From Thermoplasmata archaeon (GTDB taxonomy: Archaea > Thermoplasmatota > Thermoplasmata > Thermoplasmatales > Thermoplasmataceae): a stretch of DNA of 5,884 nucleotides. The translations under genes and the position numbers were made by a program. The stretch spans positions 1 to 5,884 of the forward strand of contig JAKAAK010000202.1 of the NCBI GenBank assembly GCA_021797025.1, written 5' to 3'. The notes under the pieces were generated by a model. It searched no databases and had not been told where the DNA came from. It saw nothing but the letters and a program-made list of their open reading frames with translations. This document shows positions 5,720 to 5,884 of the stretch, one piece after another (positions within the stretch are counted from its first letter, which is position 1; every line of letters starts with the position of its first letter).

Positions 5720-5821
5720 GGATATAAAAATATAAGCATAGCAGATTTTGAAAATGTAGATATAAGTAAATATTTATGGAAACATAAATTTATGTACACT
5801 ATCCAGCTTGCAAAATTTTGA
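5720..5821 (+). pseudogene. Fragment of a coding-like frame, family not recognised
   Basis: This frame reads 'GYKNISIADFENVDISKYLW' and ends 'KFMYTIQLAKF' before TGA (5819-5821); it looks protein-like and not random. It lacks its own start. An ATG at 5701 reads MEVIKHGI and then a stop, but dropping one base near 5722 would join MEVIKHG to YKNIS. In the frame itself, stops at 5708-5713 separate it from the 51-codon ORF. It is probably the remnant of a gene broken by a frameshift, possibly part of a mobile element; no diagnostic motif was found. Confidence 0.3.
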
Positions 5822-5848
5822 ATAATATGTTATTGCGAATTACTCATG

Positions 5849-5877
5849 ATTTTTTGTTATTATTTAATAATTTTTTA
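5849..5877 (+). terminator. T-rich tract at the window's right end
   Basis: Two runs of six T (5850-5855 and 5871-5876) sit within nearly pure A/T sequence after the last coding-like fragment. The arrangement resembles the oligo-T terminator at 594-612, but with no confident gene upstream its role is uncertain. Confidence 0.25.
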
Positions 5878-5884
5878 ATGATAA

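Larger units (their letters stand above)
5482..5884. other. 403-bp region without a confident gene
   Basis: No open frame above about 60 codons exists on either strand. In order, it holds a hairpin just after the glycosyltransferase stop, a TATA-like box, a doubtful 51-codon ORF that overlaps the second copy of the intergenic repeat, a fragment of coding-like frame, and T-rich sequence at the window edge. The mixture of short frames and repeats looks like decayed accessory DNA. I see no tRNA, CRISPR or complete insertion sequence. Confidence 0.5.

Noticed and set aside
5782..5795. 14-bp palindrome acataaatttatgt as an operator
   Set aside because: All but two bases are A or T, the site lies within a coding-like fragment, and short palindromes are expected in such AT-rich DNA.
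1..5884. CRISPR array, tRNA, rRNA or complete insertion sequence
   Set aside because: No regularly spaced repeats, no cloverleaf-type or rRNA-like sequence and no transposase with terminal inverted repeats was found by eye on either strand.

Overview
The window looks archaeal, most likely from the Thermoplasmata (the acidophilic Thermoplasma/Ferroplasma/Cuniculiplasma group). The evidence is AT-rich DNA, TATA-like boxes about 26 bp upstream of start codons with no room for a leader or a normally spaced ribosome binding site, oligo-T terminators, an archaeal long-form RmlA remnant, a DUF2079 membrane protein and many N-x-S/T sequons in predicted surface domains. The lineage is an inference; no rRNA or tRNA is present to test it.

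Layout: (1) Bases 1-593 are the 3' end of a family 5 extracellular solute-binding protein (peptide ABC transporter), closed by a double oligo-T terminator. (2) After a 272-bp gap with one promoter comes a 558-residue DUF2079 multi-pass membrane protein (866-2542), a probable GT-C-type glycosyltransferase with a sequon-rich outer C-terminal domain. (3) A 146-bp gap with a repeat element and promoter leads to a GT4-family glycosyltransferase starting at GTG (2689-3720). (4) Convergent to it, on the minus strand (3774-4369), lies a broken rmlA (glucose-1-phosphate thymidylyltransferase). It has lost roughly its N-terminal 150 residues, is frameshifted by a 14-bp tandem duplication, and has a substituted catalytic-motif residue. 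(5) Its upstream break abuts the promoter of a second, very AT-rich ALG11-like GT4 glycosyltransferase (4411-5481). (6) The last 403 bp hold a hairpin, a second copy of the repeat element, a doubtful 51-codon ORF and a fragment of unrecognised reading frame.

Together the intact genes suggest an accessory surface-glycan locus: two cytoplasmic sugar-transferring enzymes plus one membrane glycosyltransferase-like protein, next to a secreted transporter protein that itself carries glycosylation sequons. The dead rmlA suggests that nucleotide-sugar synthesis was once encoded here and was lost when the locus was rearranged. I did not find a clearly new system; the most informative observations are the decay of rmlA, its junction with the second glycosyltransferase, and the shared intergenic repeat.
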